Of a stretch of DNA of 64,000 nt, positions 54,462 through 62,257 are shown one piece after another. Position 1 is the first letter of the stretch. The number at the start of each line of letters is the position of its first letter. This stretch comes from Streptosporangium becharense (lineage in GTDB: Bacteria; Actinomycetota; Actinomycetes; Streptosporangiales; Streptosporangiaceae), in the NCBI RefSeq assembly GCF_014204985.1, contig NZ_JACHMP010000001.1:4712001-4776000 (forward strand), given 5' to 3'. Position numbers and translations under genes: made by a program. The notes beneath the pieces were generated by a model, which saw nothing but the letters and a program-made list of their open reading frames with translations, searched no databases and was not told the origin of the DNA.

Positions 54462-55148
54462 ATGACCCCTGCGGTCGCCGTGATACTCGGCCTGAGCGTT
54501 GTCACGATCGTCCTGCTGCTCGGCGCGTTCTTCGCGACCACGGGTCAAGGCAGGAAGGGCGGTGAGCCCGAGCCCTCCGGGGAGCCGCCTCCGCCTCCTC
54601 CTCTGCTTTCGGCTCCGGCCGAGGCCGCGCAGCCGCCCCAGCCGAACACGGGCCGGGTCGGCATCGACTACCCCGACCCGCGGATGATCAGGGTGGGCGA
54701 CACGATCACCTGCCAGGGGGTGCGCAGCGGTGTCCTGGGGGCCATGCACCTGTCGTGGCAGGGCACCGAGTGGACCGAATACCTCCTCGACGACGGCACG
54801 CGCCGCTACCAGTGGCTCTCGGTCGAGGAGCGCCCGGGGAGCGGCGCCGGAGACCCGCCCCACCTGGAGGTGCTGCTGTGGACGTCGGTGCCCACTCAGG
54901 GCATGATCCCCGCCAGGACCACCCTGAGCGTGGAGGGGATCGACTTCTTCCCCGTGGACCGGGGCACCGCCGCCTTCCGCGGTGAGGGGGTCACCTCCAT
55001 GCCGGAGCGGGGCCTGCTCGACTTCGCCGACTACCGGGCCGCGGACGGCCGCCTGCTCAGCTTCGAGCGCATCCAGGGCGGCCAGTGGAGCTCCTCCTAC
55101 GCCCAGCCCGTCCCCCCGGGCGCCATCGCCTTCGAGCGGAAGGTCTGA
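54462..55148 (+). CDS. membrane-anchored DUF4178 protein
   Basis: 228 residues from ATG54462. An N-terminal membrane helix (about 5-25) is followed by a Pro-rich linker (35-60) and a beta-rich domain (about 65-225) with RVGDTITCQG, WTEYLLDDG and YQWLSVE, the typical DUF4178 pattern. Function is unknown; in other actinomycetes DUF4178 genes are near polyamine-synthesis-like and DUF350 genes, which are not present here. TAGGAT (54448-54453), made from the dapC stop, lies 8 nt before the ATG with no Shine-Dalgarno. Confidence 0.75.
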   Translation: MTPAVAVILGLSVVTIVLLLGAFFATTGQGRKGGEPEPSGEPPPPPPLLSAPAEAAQPPQPNTGRVGIDYPDPRMIRVGDTITCQGVRSGVLGAMHLSWQGTEWTEYLLDDGTRRYQWLSVEERPGSGAGDPPHLEVLLWTSVPTQGMIPARTTLSVEGIDFFPVDRGTAAFRGEGVTSMPERGLLDFADYRAADGRLLSFERIQGGQWSSSYAQPVPPGAIAFERKV

Positions 55149-55360
55149 CCGGGGTCCCCTTCGCGCGGCGAGGGGAGTCTCCTTCCGGTCGGCGACGGGC
55201 TACGGCTTCGAGGAGGAGGCGCGGTCGTTCGTGCTGACCCCTGACCACCGGTGAGGGCACGATCTGACCCTAGGACTCGAAGTCCTGGAGAGGAGAGTGC
55301 TCACTCACCAGCGGCTACCAGGCACCGAGCCTGCCCGAACAACTGACCCGGTAGCTTCCA

Positions 55361-56185
55361 TCAGGAGAGGTCGACCCGCTTCGCCGAGGCCCGGGTGTCG
55401 GCCTTCCACCCCTCGTCGCCCGTCGCGACCGCCCATGTCTGGCCGTCGTAGCGGATCCGGCTCAGCCCGAACTCCTTGGCGTGAGCGGCCGACCAGCTCG
55501 CGACCAGCCAGCCCCGCCTCCGGGAGGGGGTCGCCAGGGTGGCGTCCGCACCCAGCGCCCGCGCCAGTTCGCGTTCGGCCTTGCCGGTGGCGGGCTGCGG
55601 GGTCTTGCCGGTCGGCGCCGGGAACCAGCAGTGCACGGCCTTGGGGACGCGTCCGGTGAAGGCCGCGGCCAGGAGCTTGCCGTCCTCCTCGTGCTGGGCG
55701 TAGGCCGACCCGTCGGCGGAGCGCTGCACGAGCTGGGCCGCCTCGTGCAGCGGCAGCTTCTGGTAGTTCTTCACCTTCGCCAGGGCGGCGAAGAACTTCC
55801 CCGACGCGTAGACCGGGTCGACGAGCTGCTTGGGCGTGCCCCAGCCCTGGGAGGGACGCTGCTGGAACGCTCCGACCGAGTCGCGGTCGCCGTGGGTCAG
55901 GTTCTTCAGCTTGGACTCCTGGATGGCGGTGGCGTAGGCGATCACGACCGCCCGCTCCGGCAGCTTCCTGCGGGCCGCCACGGCCGCGATGACCGAGGCC
56001 ACCTGGGCCTGCTCGATCTCCAGATCCAATGTGCCCTCGGGAGTGGTGACCTTGCACCCCTCGCCGAGTTCCTTGAACGGCGTCACCCTGTTGATGAGTA
56101 TGAGAACGCCCGCGGTGATACCCACCGCGAGCACTGTCACGATCGCGATGATCGCGATGACTTCTTTTGAGAAGCGCCGTCGCAC
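55361..56185 (-). CDS. membrane-anchored transglycosylase-like protein
   Basis: 274 residues from GTG56185; the upstream frame is overlap with dapD. One membrane helix (about 8-32) is followed by an extracytoplasmic domain resembling a lysozyme/SLT fold: Glu90 in AIQES, then GDRDSVGAFQQRPSQGWG and VDPVYASGKFF. This pattern recurs in actinobacterial cell-wall-associated proteins. A C-terminal domain (about 200-270) is alpha+beta. TAGGTT (56198-56193) ends 7 nt before the start, so translation is probably leaderless. It is divergent from dapD with a 70-bp gap. Confidence 0.7.
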   Translation of the reverse strand: MRRRFSKEVIAIIAIVTVLAVGITAGVLILINRVTPFKELGEGCKVTTPEGTLDLEIEQAQVASVIAAVAARRKLPERAVVIAYATAIQESKLKNLTHGDRDSVGAFQQRPSQGWGTPKQLVDPVYASGKFFAALAKVKNYQKLPLHEAAQLVQRSADGSAYAQHEEDGKLLAAAFTGRVPKAVHCWFPAPTGKTPQPATGKAERELARALGADATLATPSRRRGWLVASWSAAHAKEFGLSRIRYDGQTWAVATGDEGWKADTRASAKRVDLS

Positions 56186-56255
56186 GGTCAAGAACCTACC
56201 GTTCCACGGCGATTGGGAAGCCCGGGAAACCCCTGTGAACACTAGGCTCCCGCCC

Positions 56256-57224
56256 ATGACCGGAACCGATGCCGGGTCGCTGCCCGCGGCGCTCGACGAT
56301 CTCTGGCACCGGCGGAGAGAGCTGAGCCCCGCCGACACGGCGGCCCGCGGCGTCGTGGTGAACGCGATCGACATGCTCGACAGCGGCAGGGTCCGGGTGG
56401 CGGAGATCTCCGCCGCCGGTGAGGTGGTCGTGAACGCGCGGGCCAGGCGGGCCGTCCTGCTCGCCTTCCGGGTGCTCGGCATGGCCAGGTCCCAGGTGGG
56501 GGACTTCCACCACCACGACCGCGTGCCGTTGAAGACCTCCGTCGACGGGGTCCGCGTCGTACCGGGTGCGATCGCCCGCTGGGGTGCCCACCTGGCGCCC
56601 GGGGTCGTGCTGATGCCCTCGTTCGTCGACATCGGCGCCCACGTCGGCACCGGCAGCATGGTGGGCACCTGGGTCTCGGTCGGCTCGTGTGCCCAGATTG
56701 GGGGGAACGTCCGGCTGGCCGCCGGCGTCACCGTCGGCGGGGTGGACCATCTGGACGACCCGGATGCCCCGGACGACCTGGACGGCCTGGGCGGCGTCGA
56801 CGACCCGGCGCGACCGGGACCGTCAGCGTCGCCGGGGTCGCCGGGGTCGCCGGACGCGGGGTCGCCGGACATGGGACCGGCGGACATGGGACCGGCGGAC
56901 ACGGTGCCGGCGGTGGTGGAGGATGACGCGCTGATCGGCGACCGGGCGGTGGTCGCGGCCGGGGCCCGCGTCGGCCGGGGCGCCGTGGTCGCCGCCGGGA
57001 CGATCCTGTCGGGCGTGACGCCGGTCGTCGACGCGCGTACGGGGGAGGAACTCGCCCCGGGCCGGATCCCCGACTGGTGCGTGGCGACCGGCGGCAGCCG
57101 GCACCGCGACCTTCCCGGCGGTGCCTTCGACCTGCCCTGCGTGGTGGTTCTGGACCGCCTGGAACCGGGCCGCCGCCCCGGCCGCGCGGAACTCGGCGGG
57201 ATCCTCCACGGGGGGCGGAGATAG
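56256..57224 (+). CDS. dapD: tetrahydrodipicolinate N-succinyltransferase with low-complexity insertion
   Basis: 322 residues from ATG56256. The N-terminal helical domain and left-handed beta-helix (IARWGAHLAPGVVLMPSFVD, IGAHVGTGSMVGTWVSVGSC) are those of DapD, which transfers succinyl from succinyl-CoA to tetrahydrodipicolinate. Between VGGV (to 163) and VVEDDALIGDRAV (from 220), where the usual loop is about 8 residues, about 56 residues rich in Asp/Pro/Ser/Gly are inserted. Both flanks fit DapD, so the fold may simply extrude the insert. TAGGCT (56243-56248) ends 7 nt before the ATG. dapE follows after 10 nt. Confidence 0.85.
   Translation: MTGTDAGSLPAALDDLWHRRRELSPADTAARGVVVNAIDMLDSGRVRVAEISAAGEVVVNARARRAVLLAFRVLGMARSQVGDFHHHDRVPLKTSVDGVRVVPGAIARWGAHLAPGVVLMPSFVDIGAHVGTGSMVGTWVSVGSCAQIGGNVRLAAGVTVGGVDHLDDPDAPDDLDGLGGVDDPARPGPSASPGSPGSPDAGSPDMGPADMGPADTVPAVVEDDALIGDRAVVAAGARVGRGAVVAAGTILSGVTPVVDARTGEELAPGRIPDWCVATGGSRHRDLPGGAFDLPCVVVLDRLEPGRRPGRAELGGILHGGRR
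56745..56912 (+). repeat. repetitive low-complexity insertion in dapD
   Basis: Short repeats (GACATGGGACCGGCG twice, GGGGTCGCCGG three times and a GAC-rich stretch) encode the insertion at residues 164-219. Frame is preserved. Confidence 0.75.
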
Positions 57225-57234
57225 GGTCGCGGGC

Positions 57235-58296
57235 ATGAATACGCGTCTGGACCTCACACGGGACGTCGGAGAGCTGACCGCGCGGATCGTGGACATCGAG
57301 TCGGTCAGCGGCCGGGAGAAGGCGCTGGCGGACGCCGTCGAGGAAACCCTGCGGCCCCTCCCGCACCTGACCGTCCACCGCGACGGCGAGGCGATCGTGG
57401 CCCGCACCACGCTGGGCCGTGACGAGCGGGTGGTGATCGCCGGGCACATCGACACCGTCCCGGTCGCCGGCAACCTGCCCAGCCGGGTCGAGGACGGCCT
57501 GCTGTACGGCTGCGGCACCTCCGACATGAAGGCGGGCGTCGCGGTCGCGCTGAAGCTGGCCGCCGCGTTGCGTGAGCCCCGCCGTGACGTCACCTACGTC
57601 TTCTACGACTGCGAGGAGATCGAAGCCGAGCGCAACGGCCTGCTCCGGCTCAGCCGCGACCGTCCCGACTGGCTCGCCGGCGACTTCGCGGTGCTCATGG
57701 AGCCCACCGACGGCGTCATCGAGGGCGGCTGCCAGGGCACGCTCCGGGCGGAGATCATCACCCGCGGCAGGCGCGCGCACAGCGCCCGGTCCTGGCTGGG
57801 AGTCAACGCGATCCACGCCGCCGAGCCGGTCCTCGCCGTCCTGAACGCGTACGAGGCGAGGCGCCCGATCGTCGACGGGCTGGAGTACCACGAAGGACTG
57901 AACGCGGTGGGCGTCTCCGGCGGCGTCGCGGGCAACGTCGTCCCCGACGAGTGCGTGGTGACGGTGAACTACCGCTTCGCACCCGACCTGTCGCTGGACG
58001 ACGCACAGGCGCACGTCCGGGAGGTGTTCGACGGGTTCGAAGTCGTCTTCACCGACGGTGCCGCCGCCGCGCGGCCCGGCCTGACCCACCCGGTGGCCGC
58101 CGCCTTCGTGGCCGCCGTCGGCGGCACGCCCCGGGCCAAACTCGGCTGGACCGACGTCTCCCTCTTCTCCGGGCTCGGAGTGCCCGCGGTCAACTACGGC
58201 CCGGGTGACCCGAATCTGGCGCACCAGCAGGGGGAGTTCGTCACCCTGGAGAAGATCGCCGAGTGCGAGCGCAGAATGCTCGACTGGTTGTCCTGA
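57235..58296 (+). CDS. dapE: succinyl-diaminopimelate desuccinylase
   Basis: 353 residues from ATG57235. It is an M20-family di-zinc amidohydrolase: GHIDTVP with the first His/Asp, YGCGTSDMKAG with the bridging Asp, CEEIE with the catalytic Glu pair, and a late PGDPNLAHQQGE His. DapE removes succinate from N-succinyl-LL-diaminopimelate. It follows dapD by 10 nt, and TAGGGT (57222-57227), partly from the dapD stop, ends 7 nt before the ATG, so an internal leaderless promoter is possible. A 47-nt palindrome lies downstream. Confidence 0.93.
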   Translation: MNTRLDLTRDVGELTARIVDIESVSGREKALADAVEETLRPLPHLTVHRDGEAIVARTTLGRDERVVIAGHIDTVPVAGNLPSRVEDGLLYGCGTSDMKAGVAVALKLAAALREPRRDVTYVFYDCEEIEAERNGLLRLSRDRPDWLAGDFAVLMEPTDGVIEGGCQGTLRAEIITRGRRAHSARSWLGVNAIHAAEPVLAVLNAYEARRPIVDGLEYHEGLNAVGVSGGVAGNVVPDECVVTVNYRFAPDLSLDDAQAHVREVFDGFEVVFTDGAAAARPGLTHPVAAAFVAAVGGTPRAKLGWTDVSLFSGLGVPAVNYGPGDPNLAHQQGEFVTLEKIAECERRMLDWLS

Positions 58297-58342
58297 CGCT
58301 TCCGCCGGAGATCCCGCCGGGGGATGAAGATCGGCAGCAAAA

Positions 58343-58390
58343 TGAAAGTGGCTTTCCTCGCCGGCCATTTGGCGGGGAAAGCCACTTTCA
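58343..58390. terminator. large palindrome after dapE
   Basis: Arms TGAAAGTGGCTTTCC (58343-58357) and its exact complement (58376-58390), with an inner CGCC/GGCG extension and an 8-nt loop, give a near-continuous 20-bp stem. It may be a terminator or a mobile palindromic element; no U-run follows. Confidence 0.6.
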
Positions 58391-58498
58391 GTCCCGAGCA
58401 GCACCCTCGGCAGTTAGACGTGGGCCGCGCGAAATCCGGTTCCGTCTTTTCACGGAGATTTTTCAAGATTTTTTGTAGACGGCGCTACGGTGACCCCC

Positions 58499-59293
58499 AT
58501 GAAGAAAACGCGTCCGGAACGTCGTCAGGGGGCCGCGGTCGTCCGTGGCGATCTCGTCCCCGAGTCCACCCACGACCAGCGGCTTCTCGACAGGAGGGGC
58601 CCGGCCGACTGGCTGCACATGGATCCGTGGCGGGTGCTGCGCATCCAGGCCGAGTTCGTGGAGGGCTTCGGCCAGCTCGCGGAACTCCCCCAGGCGGTGA
58701 CGGTCTTCGGCTCCGCGCGGACTCCTGCGGACACGCCCGAGTACGAGATGGGCGTCGAGCTCGGCCGCAAGCTGGCCGGGGCCGGTTACGCCGTGATCAC
58801 CGGCGGGGGGCCCGGCTGCATGGAGGCGGCCAACAGGGGGACCGCTGAGGCGGGCGGCGTCTCCGTGGGCCTGGGCATCGAGCTGCCCTTCGAGCAGAGC
58901 ATGAACGAGTACGTCGACCTCGGCATCGAGTTCCGCTACTTCTTCGTCCGCAAGACCATGTTCGTGAAGTACTCCTGCGGCTTCGTCACGTTGCCCGGCG
59001 GATTCGGCACGCTGGACGAGCTCTTCGAGGCGCTGACCCTGGTGCAGACCGGCAAGGTCACCTCCTTCCCCGTGGTGCTGATGGGCACCGGGTTCTGGGG
59101 CGGACTGCTCGACTGGATCAAGACGACCCTCGTGGAGACCGGGAAGATCTCCCCGCGGGACGTGGACCTCATCCATCTCACCGACGACGTGGACGAGGCC
59201 GTGAAGATCATCGTGGACGCCGACCGGCGTCACGGCAGGCAGCGTGACGAGGAGCGCAGGGCCACCGCGAACGCGGTCGGCGACGCCGAATAA
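58499..59293 (+). CDS. LOG-family Rossmann protein, long form
   Basis: 264 residues from ATG58499; the GTG at 58490 is less likely because TACGGT (58486-58491) ends exactly 7 nt before the ATG. An N-terminal extension of about 65 residues precedes the LOG/TIGR00730 core: VFGSART, TGGGPGCMEAANRG and PGGFGTLDE, with the Arg/Glu needed for phosphoribohydrolase activity. LOG proteins release cytokinin-type bases from nucleoside monophosphates, or act on other NMPs. A second, shorter LOG gene follows after 9 nt. It is upstream of the Rv1205-like block. Confidence 0.87.
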   Translation: MKKTRPERRQGAAVVRGDLVPESTHDQRLLDRRGPADWLHMDPWRVLRIQAEFVEGFGQLAELPQAVTVFGSARTPADTPEYEMGVELGRKLAGAGYAVITGGGPGCMEAANRGTAEAGGVSVGLGIELPFEQSMNEYVDLGIEFRYFFVRKTMFVKYSCGFVTLPGGFGTLDELFEALTLVQTGKVTSFPVVLMGTGFWGGLLDWIKTTLVETGKISPRDVDLIHLTDDVDEAVKIIVDADRRHGRQRDEERRATANAVGDAE

Positions 59294-59302
59294 GGTCGGC
59301 AC

Positions 59303-59890
59303 GTGTTCATATGCGTGTTCCTGGCGTCCAGCCAGAAGATCGATCAGAAGTACATCGCGCTGGCCGAGGAGGTCGGGGCCGAGCTCGCGGCGCGGGGGCA
59401 CACCCTGGTGAGCGGTGGCGCGCGGGTCTCGTGCATGGGCGCGGTGGCCCGCGCCGCCCGCGCGGCCGGCGGCCGCACCGTCGGGGTGATCCCGCAGGCG
59501 CTGGTGGACGTGGAGCTCGCGGACGAGGAGTCCGACGAGCTGGTGGTCACCGCCGACATGCGAGAGCGCAAGGGCGTCATGGACGCCCGCTCCGACGCGT
59601 TCCTGGTGCTGCCCGGCGGCATCGGGACCCTGGAGGAGCTGTTCGAGATCTGGACGTCGCGGACGCTGGGCCTGCACGACAAGCCGCTGGTGATCCTCGA
59701 CCCGTGGGGCCTCTACGCCCCGTTGCGGCAGCTGGTCGAGGGGATGCACGAGGCGGGCTTCACCCGGCCCAACGTCTTCGACGCCATCTCCTGGACCACC
59801 ACGGTCGGGGAGGCGTTCGAACTGCTGGAGAAGTCGACCAGGCACCTCGTGCCCAGTGCCGAGGAGCTAGGCGAGGCCACGGCGGGTTAG
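59303..59890 (+). CDS. LOG-family Rossmann protein, short form
   Basis: 195 residues from GTG59303. It has the SGGARVSCMGAVA segment and PGGIGTLEE motif of TIGR00730/LOG phosphoribohydrolases and corresponds to Rv1205, from memory. TAAGGT (59291-59296), made from the previous stop, ends 6 nt before the start. The last 24 nt overlap the end of a convergent gene. With the preceding gene it forms a tandem LOG pair, different in length and N-terminus, so likely different substrates or regulation. Confidence 0.9.
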   Translation: MFICVFLASSQKIDQKYIALAEEVGAELAARGHTLVSGGARVSCMGAVARAARAAGGRTVGVIPQALVDVELADEESDELVVTADMRERKGVMDARSDAFLVLPGGIGTLEELFEIWTSRTLGLHDKPLVILDPWGLYAPLRQLVEGMHEAGFTRPNVFDAISWTTTVGEAFELLEKSTRHLVPSAEELGEATAG

Positions 59891-60280
59891 CGCGGGCGGC
59901 CGGCGGCCGGCCAGGGAGTCGGCCATCTCGACCGCGAGCCGCACCTGGTCGGGGCGGGCGGTCCGGAAGACCCGGGCGCCCGCCCAGGCGCAGACCGAGG
60001 CGGCGGTGAGTTCCGCGGCCTCGTCCACCCCGGCCGGATCGATCTCGCCGGCCCCGGCGGAACCGGCCCCGCCGGCTCCCGCCGGGTCGGTCTTGCGGGC
60101 TCCCGCCGGGGTGGTTCCGTGAGCTCCCGCCGCCGACAGGGCGGCCGCGGCCAGTGTGGCGGGCGTGACGACCACGGTGTGCCCGGCGCGGACCAGCTCC
60201 TCGACCTCCGCGAGGGAGTGCGCCTCCACCCAGCCGGGTTCGCCCTGGTCGCCGGGTTCGAGCACGATGAGAGCCGTCAT
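59867..60280 (-). CDS. small protein resembling the C-terminus of dihydropteroate-synthase-like proteins
   Basis: 137 residues from ATG60280. The last 45 residues (ASVCAWAGARVFRTARP, then VRLAVEMADSLAGRRPPAL and RRGLA) resemble the final beta-alpha element of dihydropteroate synthase, but the barrel that should precede it is missing. An Ala/Gly/Pro-rich tract fills the middle. It may be a remnant or a small protein derived from folP, which lies in this part of the chromosome in mycobacteria (Rv1207). It is convergent with the short LOG gene, and TAGGAT (60292-60287) ends 6 nt before its ATG. Confidence 0.45.
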   Translation of the reverse strand: MTALIVLEPGDQGEPGWVEAHSLAEVEELVRAGHTVVVTPATLAAAALSAAGAHGTTPAGARKTDPAGAGGAGSAGAGEIDPAGVDEAAELTAASVCAWAGARVFRTARPDQVRLAVEMADSLAGRRPPALTRRGLA

Positions 60281-60303
60281 GACCCGATCCTAGATCAGGG
60301 GAG

Positions 60304-61071
60304 TTGTGGCACGATTCGTATGTGTTGGTCGTTCTCGCTCTCGCTGCCATAGCCGTCATGGTCGGTGTCACAGCGGTCGCCATGGGGCGGGGAGGTGAGC
60401 TGGCGGAGTTCGCCCCGGACGTGCCCCCGCTCAACCTGCCGCAGGCGGGCAGCCTCGGCGCGGTCGACTTCATGACGCTCCAGCTCCCGGTGAGCCTGGT
60501 CGGCTACCACACCCAGAGCGTGGACGAGACGCTGAACCGCGTGGCGAACGCGCTGAGCGAGCGCGACACCAGGATCGCGGTGCTGGAGCAGCGGGTGTCC
60601 GAGCTGCTCGCGAGCAGGCTGCATGCCCGCCAGGATCCGTACGGTGGCCCGCCGGCCGCCGTACGGGCCGAGCCGGGGCACGGGGAGCCCGCCGTGGAGG
60701 CCGGGCACTCCGACGGCCCGCGGAAGACCGATGCCGATGCCGAGGCCGGGTCTCCGGACGGGACGGCCGAGGCGCAGGAGCGGTCCGAGGCCGGGCCCGA
60801 GACCGACGCCGGGCCCGAGACCTCCGGCGCCGAGCCGGAGACACCCTCCGGCGCATCCGAGACCGTCGGCGCCGAGCCGGAGACGCCCGGCGCCGAGCCG
60901 GAGACGCCCTCCGACACCGAGCCGGGAACGTCCGATGCCGAGTCGGAGACGCCCGCCGACGCGGAGAGGGATGCCGAGCCCGCTTCCGCCGGAGCTTCGT
61001 CCGCGGGAGACCCCGGGGGCGACGAGGAGTCGCCGGCCGCCGCGGCGCGTTCGAAGGTGCGCAAGCCGTGA
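60304..61071 (+). CDS. membrane-anchored DivIVA-like protein, Rv1209 type
   Basis: About 255 residues from TTG60304; GTG60322 is an alternative and would give 249. One membrane helix (about 7-25), then a short FTLQLPVSLVGYHTQSVDE segment and a coiled coil (about 72-105) with the DivIVA-domain look. The C-terminal 150 residues are acidic and repetitive (AEPETPS-like units). Position before tag and DUF3117 matches Rv1209. Probably a membrane-associated scaffold of polar growth or division, by analogy with DivIVA; direct evidence is lacking. Confidence 0.7.
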   Translation: MWHDSYVLVVLALAAIAVMVGVTAVAMGRGGELAEFAPDVPPLNLPQAGSLGAVDFMTLQLPVSLVGYHTQSVDETLNRVANALSERDTRIAVLEQRVSELLASRLHARQDPYGGPPAAVRAEPGHGEPAVEAGHSDGPRKTDADAEAGSPDGTAEAQERSEAGPETDAGPETSGAEPETPSGASETVGAEPETPGAEPETPSDTEPGTSDAESETPADAERDAEPASAGASSAGDPGGDEESPAAAARSKVRKP

Positions 61072-61751
61072 CCGCGGAGGAGGGAACCACGACGACGGTG
61101 AGCGAGCCGCCGGCCGAGCTCGTCCGCTGCGGGTGGGTCACCTCGGCCGCCGACTACATCGCCTACCACGACGAGGAGTGGGGGCGTCCGGTCACGGGTG
61201 ACGACCGGGTGTTCGAGCGCCTCACCCTGGAGGCGTTCCAGTCGGGCCTGTCGTGGATCACCATCCTGCGTAAGCGGGAGAACTTCCGGGTGGCCTTCGC
61301 CGGGTTCTCCATACCGGCCGTGGCGGCCTTCGGGCAGGACGACGTCGAGCGCCTGCTGGCCGACGCCGGCATCGTCCGGAACCGGTCCAAGATCGAGGCT
61401 GCGATCGCCAACGCGCGCGCCGCGCTCGACGTGGAGCTCTCCGACCTGGTCTGGCGGTACGCCGATCCCGGCGCCCCTGTTCCGGAGACCCCGGCTGACG
61501 TGCCCGCCCAGACCCCGGCGTCCAAGGCGCTCGCCAAGGAGCTCAAGTCACGGGGTTTCCGCTTCGTCGGACCGACCACCGCCTACGCGCTGATGCAGGC
61601 CATCGGCCTGGTCAACGACCACCTGGCCGGCTGCTGGACCCGCGTGTCCGCTCCGCCGCCGGGGGCGCCGCCCGCACCGGTCGCACAGGACGGCGCGGGT
61701 GTTCCCGAGGACAAGTTTGGCCGTCCGCGGGGCCTCGGACAACGGTCTTGA
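61068..61751 (+). CDS. tag: 3-methyladenine DNA glycosylase I
   Basis: 227 residues from GTG61068, overlapping the previous stop as GTGA; GTG61098 is a weaker alternative. It has the Tag zinc site: Cys21 in RCGWV, His34 in AYHDEEWG, then His and Cys in NDHLAGCW. The core GLSWITILRKRENFR and AGIVRNRSKIEAA are typical. The enzyme excises N3-methyladenine in base-excision repair. Synteny with Rv1210 supports the call. A Pro-rich tail of about 40 residues follows the zinc site. Confidence 0.93.
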   Translation: MTAEEGTTTTVSEPPAELVRCGWVTSAADYIAYHDEEWGRPVTGDDRVFERLTLEAFQSGLSWITILRKRENFRVAFAGFSIPAVAAFGQDDVERLLADAGIVRNRSKIEAAIANARAALDVELSDLVWRYADPGAPVPETPADVPAQTPASKALAKELKSRGFRFVGPTTAYALMQAIGLVNDHLAGCWTRVSAPPPGAPPAPVAQDGAGVPEDKFGRPRGLGQRS

Positions 61752-61896
61752 TCGCCGGATGAGCCGACGCTGAGATTGATCGTTCCCATTCTCGGTGCGG
61801 AGGCGGGATAATAGGACATCACAGAAGACGTGAATGCGTCGGCCACCCTCGGGTCAATCGGAGATCCGGAGCCCCGAAGCAGGAAGGGATACACGC

Positions 61897-62064
61897 ATGG
61901 CGGCTATGAAGCCGAGGACCGGTGATGGTCCGCTGGAGGTCGTCAAGGAAGGTAGGGGGATCGTCATGCGGGTTCCTCTGGAGGGTGGCGGCCGTCTTGT
62001 CGTCGAGCTCTCCGCTGACGAGTCGAGCGCCCTCGCCGAAGAACTGAAGAAGATCGTCGGCTGA
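61897..62064 (+). CDS. DUF3117 protein
   Basis: 55 residues from ATG61897, with AGGAAGGGA upstream; the frame from 61834 is longer but lacks a start signal. MAAMKPRTGDGPLEVVKEGR and the remainder match DUF3117 (Rv1211 type), a very conserved small actinobacterial protein of unknown function. It lies after tag as in mycobacteria. GATAAT at 61807-61812 may be its promoter -10. Confidence 0.9.
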   Translation: MAAMKPRTGDGPLEVVKEGRGIVMRVPLEGGGRLVVELSADESSALAEELKKIVG

Positions 62065-62167
62065 CCTCGATCTGACACGACGGCGGTGGAGCGGGGCCAT
62101 ATTCACGCTTGCTCGGGGAGCATGACACCTGCGACGGCCCGCACGACCGCGACCGACAGCGAACACG

Positions 62168-62210
62168 GCCCTGGCCTTCGGACCGCCCCGCGGCGGCTCG
62201 CGCCAGGGCC
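62168..62210. terminator. nested hairpin after DUF3117
   Basis: Arms GGCCCTGGC (62168-62176) and GCCAGGGCC (62202-62210) enclose an inner CCGCC...GGCGG inverted repeat, about 100 nt beyond the DUF3117 stop. Confidence 0.45.
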
Positions 62211-62257
62211 GCGGTGTCTCCCGGCGCCTTCCGGGCCTACGACTGGAGTTGACCCGC

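Noticed and set aside
55272-55286. tRNA T-arm-like palindrome (AGGACTTCGAGTCCT on the minus strand)
   Set aside because: No acceptor, D or anticodon arm can be built around it, and the loop is 5 nt rather than 7.
55297-55659. 120-aa plus-strand ORF after a GGAGAGGAGA run
   Set aside because: Overlaps the transglycosylase-like gene antisense and is Arg/Pro-rich shadow.
58490-58498. GTG58490 as start of the long LOG protein
   Set aside because: The -10-like TACGGT overlaps it and points to ATG58499.
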